Shown: piece by piece, positions 36,570-44,980 of the stretch
Numbering within the stretch: the stretch's first letter is position 1
Layout: each line of letters opens with the position of its first letter
DNA from: Polyangia bacterium
GTDB taxonomy: Bacteria; Myxococcota_A; Polyangia; Nannocystales; Nannocystaceae
Direction of reading: 5' to 3'
DNA: 64,000 nt
Assembly: GCA_030429545.1 (NCBI GenBank)
Contig: JAUIFF010000023.1
Span: 1-64,000 of the forward strand
The notes under the pieces: generated by a model
The model's input: only the letters and a program-made list of their open reading frames with translations
Databases searched by the model: none
What the model was told of the DNA's origin: nothing
Made by a program: the position numbers and the translations under genes

Positions 36570-36962
36570 ATGCCCCGCAAATATGTTCTGTTGCTCGCCG
36601 CCAGCGGTTTGCTGCTGGCAACCGCGACGTTTGCCCCTCCTGAGTTGTTTGGCTGCACCGACGTCCACGCCGAAGCCGACGACGAGTTCGAGGACAATGA
36701 CAGCCATCCCGAGGGAATCTGCGCCGCCGCCGAGCAGGTCGACGACACCTGTGAGCATGCGTTTGGCGATGACGCGGGGCAGTGCCAAGCGTTTGACGAT
36801 ATCGACGAGGCCTGCGAGGCCGGTCACAGTGTCGATGCATGTGCAATAGCCGATCGACTCGACGACGTGTGTGAGCAGCTGTTTGGCGAGGATGCGGGCC
36901 AATGTGCCCCGCTCGACACGATCGACGAGGGCTGTGACGACGCTGAGGACGGGCCCGAGTAG
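36570..36962 (+). CDS. Secreted acidic cysteine-repeat protein
   Basis: A 130-residue exported protein (signal KYVLLLAASGLLLATATF). The mature part has two copies of a repeat of about 40 residues: C-AAAEQVDDTC-EHAFGDDAGQC-QAFDDIDEAC, then C-AIADRLDDVC-EQLFGEDAGQC-APLDTIDEGC. That gives four cysteines per repeat in the same spacing. It is very acidic (Asp/Glu about one third) and could bind metal or form a disulfide-stapled helix bundle. Its SD lies in the stem of the leader hairpin at 36472-36569. I recognise no family. Confidence 0.75.
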   Translation: MPRKYVLLLAASGLLLATATFAPPELFGCTDVHAEADDEFEDNDSHPEGICAAAEQVDDTCEHAFGDDAGQCQAFDDIDEACEAGHSVDACAIADRLDDVCEQLFGEDAGQCAPLDTIDEGCDDAEDGPE

Positions 36963-36981
36963 TCCGCCGCAGCCGATGTAG

Positions 36982-37779
36982 CTACACAGACTGTCCGGCC
37001 AGGGCGCCACGGGCGTCGGCGAGCTCATCCGCGGCCTGTGCCAACCATGCCCGCCCGGGGCCGACATCCACGCCAAAGTGCTCGAGCCCGGCAAACACGA
37101 CCTGATGCATGGCGTCTTCTAGCAGCGACCACAACTCATTGCGCGGCAACACGCCGTGGGCAACAAGCGCGGCCGAGCTGCGTTCGTGGGCGACCGGCGT
37201 TCGCAATTCCGTGGGTACCGTCGCCGCCAACATCCGCGGCAACAATCGACTGAGTTCCGCGCCCCAGTTTGTGGGTGGGCCAAGCGAGGTTTTGACACTC
37301 GCCAAATAACCCCAACCGATCCGCGCGTGCTGAACTTCGTCGCGCAGGATCTCGCGGACAGCCGTGCGTGTACTCGGCTCTGTCGCAAGGGCCAGACTTC
37401 GGTGCAGCAGAGTTGCGTTGATCGATTCGGTGAGGCAGCAAAACGCGACACACTCGTGCAAGACCCGCAACGGACGAGGGCGCTCGACATCGCCGATTTG
37501 TGCAACCTGGGTGGCATCTCCGGTGAGCACTTCGCCCGTTTGCTGGTAGCCAAAGCGATAGGCCAACTCGGCGCACAACCGCTGATGGCGAAACTCGTCG
37601 TCGACCGCTCGCCAGGCCAGTTCGACCACGGCAGCCGGCGCGCGGACATCCTTGAGCCTGGCGGCCAAGCGGGCAAACCGGGCGCGAGCACGTTTTTCGG
37701 CAACCGCACGATAGGCCCACATAGCGGCCACAAGCGGACGTTCATCAGGGGTTAGCTCGGTCTGCGAAGTCTGGTTCAT
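36982..37779 (-). CDS. Ferritin-like (diiron-type) protein
   Basis: A 265-residue, mostly helical protein of the ferritin-like superfamily. Candidate iron-ligand motifs on successive helices are AVDDEFRHQRLCAELAYRFG (ExxH), CLTESINATLLHRS and ILRDEVQHARIGWGYLASVK (ExxH). This is the arrangement of many uncharacterised myxobacterial ferritin-like proteins. The substrate is unknown: it may be an iron or oxygen-dependent oxidase or a ferritin-type store. A TGYANNTRCA site (36977) overlaps its stop codon. Confidence 0.75.
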   Translation of the reverse strand: MNQTSQTELTPDERPLVAAMWAYRAVAEKRARARFARLAARLKDVRAPAAVVELAWRAVDDEFRHQRLCAELAYRFGYQQTGEVLTGDATQVAQIGDVERPRPLRVLHECVAFCCLTESINATLLHRSLALATEPSTRTAVREILRDEVQHARIGWGYLASVKTSLGPPTNWGAELSRLLPRMLAATVPTELRTPVAHERSSAALVAHGVLPRNELWSLLEDAMHQVVFAGLEHFGVDVGPGRAWLAQAADELADARGALAGQSV

Positions 37780-37885
37780 TGCTGATGCATCTAGTATCCC
37801 CAGGCTACTGCGAGCGATGGGCTGCGAGTGTCTCCCGGGTCAATTACATGCACTTACAAGCTTTACTCGGAGCGCTGTCGGCGGG

Positions 37886-38323
37886 CTAAGGTGCCGGGCA
37901 CGGTTCGGCGTCGCACGGGGCCAGCCAGCAACAAATTCCGTCTTCCTGGCACGGACACTCCTCGACCCAACACGACTCGGGATAACAGACGTCGCACATC
38001 AAGCCCTGGGTATCGGTCCCCTGCGTATCGGTGTCGGACGCTTGGGTCGTGCTCTCCTGTGTCGTCGATGGGCCATCGGTTTCGCTCGTTTCGGTCGCGT
38101 CGGTTTGTGAACCTGCGGTCGCGTCGGTCGAAGCTGTTGTCTCTGTTCCTGGGTCTTCGGTGGTCGGCTCCCCGGTTTGCGTATCGGCCCCGGAAGTTGG
38201 CACGGTTTCGCTACCACCATCCGTTGTGGTCGCGGCGGTGGTCGTGCCCGAATCGTCGCCGTCACACCCGGCGAGCAGAGCTCCACCTAAAACAAGCACA
38301 TGAAATAACTTCTCGCTGCCCAT
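37886..38323 (-). CDS. Thr/Ser-rich lipoprotein with Cys-rich C-terminus
   Basis: A 145-residue lipoprotein. I start it at 38323 (MGSEKLFHVLVLGGALLAGC, lipobox LAGC); an upstream frame to 38362 adds 13 residues. About 90 residues of Thr/Ser/Glu/Asp-rich linker lead to a short, tight cysteine-rich end (CDVCYPESCWVEECPCQEDG ICCWLAPCDAEPC) with ten cysteines. The end may be a disulfide knot or a metal site. The linker style matches the other lipoproteins of the window. Confidence 0.7.
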   Translation of the reverse strand: MGSEKLFHVLVLGGALLAGCDGDDSGTTTAATTTDGGSETVPTSGADTQTGEPTTEDPGTETTASTDATAGSQTDATETSETDGPSTTQESTTQASDTDTQGTDTQGLMCDVCYPESCWVEECPCQEDGICCWLAPCDAEPCPAP

Positions 38324-38722
38324 CGCCCATTTTCTAACACGCCGGGTACCGAAATCGTCCACGACGGGCGGATAAGTGTATGGACAATTGAATCACCACG
38401 ACGAAAACAGCCCGCGCGGGAACGTCGACGCACCTGCGCCAGAGCGTTTTTGTTCGCCACACGATCTCAAAAAAAACATCGGTCCGGCGGGCATGCGAGG
38501 TGCAGGATCGGCCTTTACCTGCACAACAACTGCTCCTAGAGCATGAAACGACGCGCAGATGTGAATCCCGCGCGCGATGCTTGCGCGTCGGCTGGCCGGC
38601 TTTCGGGCCTTTGTGCGCGGTGGACTGTGGTATACACGTGCCTCAATGCAAGCATGCCATGCCTGCCCGGGATTTAGCCCTCACGGCCAGCCACATGGCG
38701 GCTACACGTCAGGAGGACCATC
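38324..38722. other. Intergenic region
   Basis: A gap of 399 bp between divergent genes. I see no gene, RNA or repeat. AGGAGGA at 38710-38716 belongs to the next start. Confidence 0.4.
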
Positions 38723-39730
38723 GTGATCGTCCGTGCAATGGGAACTCGCGGCTCTGTCACAGTCTGTCGTCCAGACGTCGCACGTTACGGTGGTAATACA
38801 ACATCCTGGGAAATCATGTCCTCGCGGGTCTCGAGCAAGTCCCGTATTGTCGTCGACGCGGGGACCGGATTTTATGAGTTTGGTAGCCGGTTGATCCGCG
38901 AACAGGGTCCCGATGCGGTTGAGGACCTCAACCTGTTGTTCACGCACTACCACAACGACCACGTCAACGGCCTTTCGATGTGCCCGTTGATGTTTGTCAA
39001 CTCGATCAAAAAACACCTGTTTGGCCCTGTCGACATGGACAGCCACAACCTGCCATTTGGGCCACTCGCCGCCCTCGAGCAGGAGTTTTCGATCCCGCGG
39101 TTTCCGGTGACAGCCGAGAAAATCCGCGAAGCCATCTCGTGTGTCGACGTCTCCCCGCCCGAGATTTCGCCCGACGAAGTCGTTTGTTTTTACAGCAACA
39201 AACGCACGTCGATTAAACACTCGATCTACCGCCGGATCATCAAGGGTGAGCTCAAGCAAATCGAGTTTGGCGACACCCAGCTCGACCCCGACAAAATTCT
39301 GTTTGCCCGCACGTTTCGCTGTGTCCACCCGCAGGTCACCTTGGCCTACCGGTTTGAAGAGTACGACCGCGACATGAACCTCGAGTCAGCTTTTGTGTTG
39401 CTGACTGACTACGAGGCGCAGGTCCAGGTGCCGGCCGACCTCGCCGCATTTTTGCGGGGTGCCAACCTACTAGCTGTCGACTGCCAATACTCGATGAACA
39501 AATATCGCCAGTGTGCCGGGTTTGGCCACGGCAATCCCCGCTGGGTCGCCGCCATCCTCAAGGCTACCGACATCGAGCGGGTCGGCACGATTCACCACGA
39601 TCCCAACGCTTCAGACGAACACGTCGAAGCCATCCGCGACGAGGTTATTGAGTTTGCCCGGCAAAAGGGCGTCAACCTCAAGGAGCGCGAGGTGTTTGCG
39701 ATCGGTGACTTCCAAAAATTTGATGTCTAG
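38723..39730 (+). CDS. MBL-fold metallo-hydrolase
   Basis: A 335-residue metallo-beta-lactamase-fold protein. A strong AGGAGGA precedes the GTG start at 38723. The N-terminus MGTRGSVTVCRPDVARYGGN is the opening typical of a phosphodiesterase-like MBL group related to PhnP and RNase Z. The zinc motif THYHNDHVNG (HxHxDH) follows at about residue 75. Later ligand positions fit LLAVDCQYS (Asp) and TIHHDPNASDEH (His). The substrate is unknown; nucleotide or cyclic phosphodiester hydrolysis is plausible. It is a single-gene unit. Confidence 0.85.
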   Translation: MIVRAMGTRGSVTVCRPDVARYGGNTTSWEIMSSRVSSKSRIVVDAGTGFYEFGSRLIREQGPDAVEDLNLLFTHYHNDHVNGLSMCPLMFVNSIKKHLFGPVDMDSHNLPFGPLAALEQEFSIPRFPVTAEKIREAISCVDVSPPEISPDEVVCFYSNKRTSIKHSIYRRIIKGELKQIEFGDTQLDPDKILFARTFRCVHPQVTLAYRFEEYDRDMNLESAFVLLTDYEAQVQVPADLAAFLRGANLLAVDCQYSMNKYRQCAGFGHGNPRWVAAILKATDIERVGTIHHDPNASDEHVEAIRDEVIEFARQKGVNLKEREVFAIGDFQKFDV

Positions 39731-39872
39731 CCGCTGATCGTCGCGGCCACGCGAAAAGTGACTGCGACCGATTGGACGGCAGTTACCACTCTTGTTGGTG
39801 GTACACCTAAACAATTTGTATAGACATTGATATTGGACTTGCGTTGGCGACTCGGTTGGGCATCATGCCCGG

Positions 39873-40769
39873 GTGACCTCCGTCGAAGTAACGCCCTGTA
39901 CGATACCGACGCCCGCGCTAACGTTTGCTGGCCTACGTGCCGGTACGGGACCGTTGGTCCTCGTGCTCCATGGATTTCCCGACCACGCCGACTCCATGCT
40001 GCCGGTGGTCGTTGCACTTGCACAAAATGGGTTTACCGCCGTCGCTGTGTATTTGCGGGGCTATGCCCCGAGTGCACCGGCTCCGGATGGACGCTACGAC
40101 TTGGGCACCCTCGGGCGGGACATCCCGCATATCGTCCACAGCCTCGGATTTACCCGTACGCACCTCGTCGCCCATGACTGGGGCGCGGCCATTGCCTACT
40201 CCGCGGCGATCCAGGCCCCCTCGTGCATCGCCTCGCTGGTGGCCATGGCGGTCCCTCCCCTCCCCGCGTTTTTGGCTGGCCTGACTTCGCCTGCCCAGTT
40301 GCGTCGCAGTTCCTATATGGCGCGCCTGCAACTCCCCGAAGCACTTGGAGGTGGAACCCGGTGGCTGACAGCCGATAACTTTGCCACCATCGATCGTCTG
40401 TGGTCCCGTTGGAGCCCTGGATGGACGCCCCCTAGCGAGACCATTCGCGCGGTCAAACACACATTTCGCCAGCCTGGCACCGCGGCCGCAGCCGTTGCCT
40501 ACTACCGCCATATGCTCCCCGGAAGCCTGCCGCTTGACGAATATGTGCGAACCCTGACGATGCTGACGACGAGGCCGATTCGCAGCCCGAGCCTGTTGAT
40601 GACCGGCGAGCGCGATGGATGTATCGGCAGTGAGCTGTTCTCACCGACTCAAACAACGTTTACGGGAGAATGCGAAGTTGTTCGCCTCGCCAAAGCGGGG
40701 CACTTTCTCCACCTCGAACAACCAGTGGTCGTACACCAAAAAATTCTCGAGTTCCTCGGCCGAGTGTAG
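39873..40769 (+). CDS. Alpha/beta hydrolase, epoxide hydrolase-like
   Basis: A 298-residue alpha/beta hydrolase. The oxyanion-hole motif HGFPD and the nucleophile elbow AHDWGAAIAY (Asp as nucleophile) place it with soluble epoxide hydrolases and haloalkane dehalogenases. The catalytic His is probably in AGHFLHLEQP, and a charge-relay acid may sit in TGERDGCIG. The cap region is shorter than in typical epoxide hydrolases. The start is GTG at 39873. It contains one TGYANNTRCA site (40013) within the N-terminal domain. Confidence 0.82.
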   Translation: MTSVEVTPCTIPTPALTFAGLRAGTGPLVLVLHGFPDHADSMLPVVVALAQNGFTAVAVYLRGYAPSAPAPDGRYDLGTLGRDIPHIVHSLGFTRTHLVAHDWGAAIAYSAAIQAPSCIASLVAMAVPPLPAFLAGLTSPAQLRRSSYMARLQLPEALGGGTRWLTADNFATIDRLWSRWSPGWTPPSETIRAVKHTFRQPGTAAAAVAYYRHMLPGSLPLDEYVRTLTMLTTRPIRSPSLLMTGERDGCIGSELFSPTQTTFTGECEVVRLAKAGHFLHLEQPVVVHQKILEFLGRV

Positions 40770-40826
40770 CCGTCACCGCGACCGAGATGGCAAGCGAGCG
40801 CCCGACGACTGTGTTAGGGGTGGGGC

Positions 40827-42740
40827 GTGCACAGCTTCAGCAGGCAGGTGGTCCTCGCAATGTTGGCGGCCGTGGTCGTCACCGGATGTACGGACAGATC
40901 GCAAGTGACAACTCCGCCGCAACCCGAGCCGGAACAACCCACGTCGGCCCATGCCGAATTTGATGCACTTGCAACTAGATTTCTCGACGAGTACTACGAG
41001 TTTGCCCCGGTCCACGCCACCGCCGACGGCGATCATCGGTTTGACGGTGCCTGGCCAGATCTGTCCGCCGACGGGCGGGCTCGCATGGCAACCTGGGTGG
41101 ACGGCATGTTGGCGGCGGCCGACCGCATCGAACGCCAAAGCCTCGACGAGGACCGCCGGGTCGACCTCGACCTCCTCCGGGCTCGACTCGAAAGCCTGCG
41201 ATTTTCGGCCGACGTCGAACGACCCTACGAAAACAACCCCTACGCCTACGCCGGACTTTTGGGCTCGGGTCTCGACGACCTCATCAGCCGCGACTTTGCC
41301 CCCCTCGCCACCCGCGCGCAGAGTGTTGCCTCGCGGCTCGAGGGTGTTCCAAAGGTGGTCGAGCAGGCACTTGCCAACCTCCAACCAGCCGAGGCAATCC
41401 TCGCCCCGCAGGCCCGTGTTGCCGTCGCCCAACTCAAAGGTGTACGTACACTAATTGCCGAGGAACTCCCGGCGAAAACGCGCTCTGCCCCGGCGCCGGT
41501 ACGCGCCCGGATTGAGGCCGCAACACCGCTGGCCCTCGCAGCTCTCGACCGCCTACTCGCAGCGGTCGAGAACGAGTTTATCCCCAGGGCCAAGGGCCAG
41601 TGGCGACTCGGCGCCGAAGCGTTTGCCCACAAACTGTCCCTCACCCTGCAAACCGACCTGTCTGCCGACGAAGTCCATGAGCTGGCCCGAAAGACACATG
41701 CAGAAGTACGCGCTCGCATGGCCGAGGTGGCACGCGAGCTGTACGACCCGCTCTTTGGCGAAGGTGCCCTCAAGGACTTCCTCAAACGGGTGCGGATGCC
41801 CCCCGAAGCCCTCGACCGAGAAATCGTCCAGCAGGTCCTAGGAGCGCTGGCGCAAGACCACCCCACAGCCGATGGCTTGCGCGATGCATGCGAGGCCAAC
41901 CTCGAACGCCTGCACAGGTTTGTCGCCGACCACAAACTCGTCCCACTCGACTCCAAGGAAGTCCTCAAGGTCATCTGGACGCCGCCCCACGCCCGCGGCT
42001 ACGCAATTGCTGGGTTGGCCTCCCCCGGGCCACTCGAACCACAGGCCGAGGGGTTGCCGAGTTTTTACCTGGTCCAACCCGTGCCTAAAACCTGGCCCAA
42101 AGACCAGCGGGATTCGTTCCTGCGCGAGTACAACACCTTCATGCTCGAGATCCTCTCGATTCACGAGGCGATTCCCGGGCACTTTGTCCAGCTCTACCAC
42201 GGCAAGCGCGACGACTCGAAGTTGCGCCGGGTCCTCGGCAACGGCCCGTTCGTGGAGGGGTGGGCGGTGTACACCGAGCGCCTCATGGTCGAAGCCGGCT
42301 ACCGCGGTGCCCCGCCGAGCCAAGAAGCCGCCGGCAAACTGCCCAAGGGGCTGCAACGCATCCACCGCGACGAGCAGCTACGCGGCAAGGCCATCGAACT
42401 CCACGGACTCAAGTTTTACCTGCGCACAGTCACCAACGCGATCTTGGACCACGAAATCCATGCAGGTACAATGACCCAGGAGCAGGCGCTGCAACTCATG
42501 ACCCGGGACTCGTTTCAAGAGGAGGGCGAAGCCCGCGGCAAGTGGGTGCGGGCGCAACTGAGTTCGACCCAGCTCAGTACCTACTTCGTTGGCGCGACAG
42601 CCTGGTTTCGCCTGCGCGAGCAGGCCGAAAAGCGGGCCCACGACCGCAAACAAGCGTTTGACCCGGCGTCGTTTCACAACGAAGCACTGTCCCATGGCGC
42701 GCCCCCGGTCCATCGTTTACCGGCGTTAATGGGCTGGTAG
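40827..42740 (+). CDS. DUF885 family lipoprotein (putative metallopeptidase)
   Basis: A 637-residue lipoprotein (LAMLAAVVVTGC). The whole mature chain matches the helical DUF885 family. The zinc-type motif HEAIPGHFVQ (residues 446-455) and the second Glu in EGWAVYTERLMVEAGY follow the pattern of this putative carboxypeptidase family. It is probably an envelope peptidase. It carries three TGYANNTRCA sites (40964, 41441, 42461), the densest cluster in a single gene apart from alaS. Confidence 0.85.
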   Translation: MHSFSRQVVLAMLAAVVVTGCTDRSQVTTPPQPEPEQPTSAHAEFDALATRFLDEYYEFAPVHATADGDHRFDGAWPDLSADGRARMATWVDGMLAAADRIERQSLDEDRRVDLDLLRARLESLRFSADVERPYENNPYAYAGLLGSGLDDLISRDFAPLATRAQSVASRLEGVPKVVEQALANLQPAEAILAPQARVAVAQLKGVRTLIAEELPAKTRSAPAPVRARIEAATPLALAALDRLLAAVENEFIPRAKGQWRLGAEAFAHKLSLTLQTDLSADEVHELARKTHAEVRARMAEVARELYDPLFGEGALKDFLKRVRMPPEALDREIVQQVLGALAQDHPTADGLRDACEANLERLHRFVADHKLVPLDSKEVLKVIWTPPHARGYAIAGLASPGPLEPQAEGLPSFYLVQPVPKTWPKDQRDSFLREYNTFMLEILSIHEAIPGHFVQLYHGKRDDSKLRRVLGNGPFVEGWAVYTERLMVEAGYRGAPPSQEAAGKLPKGLQRIHRDEQLRGKAIELHGLKFYLRTVTNAILDHEIHAGTMTQEQALQLMTRDSFQEEGEARGKWVRAQLSSTQLSTYFVGATAWFRLREQAEKRAHDRKQAFDPASFHNEALSHGAPPVHRLPALMGW

Positions 42741-42775
42741 CCAACAATCCCAATATGACGACCCCGTTTTCTTGA

Positions 42776-42823
42776 CCACACCCAACCTTAAGTGTGGAAT
42801 TGTGGGACAATATGAGTATCCCA
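42776..42823. promoter_or_regulatory. Two adjacent dyads upstream of the hydrolase-kinase pair
   Basis: CCACAC (42776-42781) pairs with GTGTGG (42792-42797). TGGGA (42803-42807) pairs with TCCCA (42819-42823), around an AT-rich core (caatatgagta). The motif tcccaatatgacg near 42749 resembles the second dyad. They lie 70-120 bp before the ATG at 42894 and are candidate operators for the two-gene unit downstream. Confidence 0.35.
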
Positions 42824-42893
42824 ATAGTCGAACCTATAGATGACTGTAGAGACAGATATGGTGCCGTACCACAAGAACCGTTAGACCATACCC

Positions 42894-43637
42894 ATGGCGA
42901 AGTTTGTTTTGGTGCATGGGGCTTTTACTGGGGGTTGGTATTGGCAACGGGTGAGCCAACGACTGCGGGCAGCGGGCCACGAGGTTTGGTCCCCGAGTCT
43001 CACCGGGGCGGGAGAACGAAACCACCTGCTCGACGCCTCGGTCAACCTTGCCACCCACATCAAAGATATTGTCAATACACTTATCTACGAAGACCTCCAT
43101 GGGGTCATTTTGGTCGGCCATAGCTACGGCGGCATGGTGATCACCGGGGTCGCCGACCAGGTGCCCAAACGCCTCGCACGTCTCGTTTACCTGGACGCCG
43201 CCTACCCCAAAAACGGCCAGAACGCGACCGGGGGATTTGCCGAGGGCACCGGCGATACCCTGGGCAAGATGGCCGAATCTCCAGCCGCCGAACTCGAGTT
43301 GTTGCCCCCGCTGCCGCTGCAGGCCTACGGTGTTGTCGACCCCGACGACATCGCCTGGATTGGCGATCGCCGCGTGGGCCACCCGATGGCGACGCTCAAC
43401 GAACCGTTGCGACTCAACAACGGCCCGACCAAGCTCCCGCGCACCTATATTCGCTGCACCGATCGCTCGGGCTTGCTCACTGTGTTCGGTGCGGACCCGT
43501 TGCAACCGATGTATGAGCAAGCAGTTGCGGATGGCGTCGAGATCCTCACCGTCGAAAGTGGCCACGACGCCATGATCACCGCCCCCGGTCAGGTCGCCGA
43601 GCGCCTCGGCAACCTCGCAGTCGCTTCGGCATCATGA
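42894..43637 (+). CDS. Alpha/beta hydrolase (esterase-like)
   Basis: A 247-residue hydrolase of the methylesterase/hydroxynitrile lyase-like group. The N-terminus [17 protein letters not shown] has the family HG motif, and the serine nucleophile is in [10 protein letters not shown]. The acid is likely Asp in the [11 protein letters not shown] region, and the catalytic His is in [12 protein letters not shown]. The substrate may be a small ester or lactone. Its stop overlaps the ATG of the histidine kinase (ATGA, 43634-43637), which hints that its product or substrate is what the kinase responds to. That link is inference. Confidence 0.85.
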   Translation: MAKFVLVHGAFTGGWYWQRVSQRLRAAGHEVWSPSLTGAGERNHLLDASVNLATHIKDIVNTLIYEDLHGVILVGHSYGGMVITGVADQVPKRLARLVYLDAAYPKNGQNATGGFAEGTGDTLGKMAESPAAELELLPPLPLQAYGVVDPDDIAWIGDRRVGHPMATLNEPLRLNNGPTKLPRTYIRCTDRSGLLTVFGADPLQPMYEQAVADGVEILTVESGHDAMITAPGQVAERLGNLAVASAS

Positions 43638-44896
43638 GCCCGTCGGACCCACTGCTCGCCGATAAGCTCGGAGCGCTGCAACTCGCCCTCGCCGATTCGG
43701 AGGGCCGGTTTGCCGCGCTTATCGAAGGGCTTTCGGTCGGCGTCGTCATCCAGGGACCGCAATCTGAAATCCTGCTCGCCAATCCCAAGGCCCTCGAGTT
43801 GCTCGACATGACCGCAGACCAACTGGCCGGCAAATCCTCACTCGATCCGAGTTGGAATATCGTCCGCGAAGATGGCGAGCCCTTCCACGGGGAGGACCGC
43901 CCGGTGATGCAGGCGGTCAAAACCCGGCAACCAGTCCGCGACGTCACCATGGGTATTTTTCGTCCGAGTCGGGGAGACCGGGTGTGGCTGTTGGTTTCGG
44001 CGGTGCCCCAGATGCGAGGCACGGGTGAACTCATACAAGTTGTAGCTACATTTACAGACATCACCAGCCGCAAGGCGATCGAACACCACCTCGCCCATCA
44101 ACAGCAGGAGCTGGCCCAGGCCCGCGATGCCGCTTTGGCAGCGAGCCGGGCAAAGTCGTTGTTTTTAGGCAACATGAGCCACGAGTTGCGAACACCGCTC
44201 AACGCCATCATCGGCTTCACCGAGCTTGTGCTCGACGACCTCAGCTCCCCGACCGTAGCCGAGGACCTGCAACAGGTTCGCAGGTCTGCTGAGCACCTGT
44301 TGCGCCTGCTCGAGGATGTCCTCGAAATCACCCGTGTCGATGCCGACCGCCTGGATTTAGAATGGCGCCCCTGCAACCCGAGAAAACTCGCTGGCGACCT
44401 CGGCGAGGTTGCGAACTTGCTGTGCCAGCGCAATCAAAACAGCTTTCAACTCACGGTCGCACCCGATCTCGGCGAGCTGACGACCGACCCCCGGCGGGTT
44501 CGCCAGATTTTGTTTAACCTGCTCGGCAACGCGGGAAAATTTTGTAAGGGTGGAGAAATAGCACTCAATGTCCGCGGCGATGATGTCTCGGTCTCGTTTA
44601 CCGTCCGCGATACCGGCCCGGGTATTCCGATCGACCACCTCGAAGCTATTTTTGAGCCGTTCACCCAGGTCGAGGCGTCGCGTGTGCGTGGGGACGAGGG
44701 AACCGGGCTCGGCCTGGCGATCAGTCGGCGATTGGCATGGGCCTTGGGCGGACAGCTGTGGGCCGAAAGCCGGCCTGGCCACGGCTCAACTTTTTGCCTG
44801 ACACTCCCCCGCCGCCCCTCGGCCGCGAGCGCTGCCGGAGGTCAACCCGAGTCGACCCAAAAACGCCAGCATCACGCCCAGCTACTGCTCAATTAG
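43634..44896 (+). CDS. Soluble PAS-containing histidine kinase
   Basis: A 420-residue cytoplasmic kinase without membrane helices. A PAS domain (about 20-145) is followed by HisKA with H183 in [15 protein letters not shown]. HATPase_c motifs are [16 protein letters not shown] and [15 protein letters not shown]. It has no receiver domain and no adjacent response regulator, so it is an orphan kinase. It is translationally coupled to the upstream hydrolase. The C-terminus is a short Gln/Ser/His-rich tail. Confidence 0.9.
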   Translation: MSPSDPLLADKLGALQLALADSEGRFAALIEGLSVGVVIQGPQSEILLANPKALELLDMTADQLAGKSSLDPSWNIVREDGEPFHGEDRPVMQAVKTRQPVRDVTMGIFRPSRGDRVWLLVSAVPQMRGTGELIQVVATFTDITSRKAIEHHLAHQQQELAQARDAALAASRAKSLFLGNMSHELRTPLNAIIGFTELVLDDLSSPTVAEDLQQVRRSAEHLLRLLEDVLEITRVDADRLDLEWRPCNPRKLAGDLGEVANLLCQRNQNSFQLTVAPDLGELTTDPRRVRQILFNLLGNAGKFCKGGEIALNVRGDDVSVSFTVRDTGPGIPIDHLEAIFEPFTQVEASRVRGDEGTGLGLAISRRLAWALGGQLWAESRPGHGSTFCLTLPRRPSAASAAGGQPESTQKRQHHAQLLLN

Positions 44897-44980
44897 GCGC
44901 GCTGTCGGGGCACAGATGTCGCCCCAATTCGGTGTACAATCAACCTAGATCGGGTGATGAGGACAACCGTTGACAGGCCT

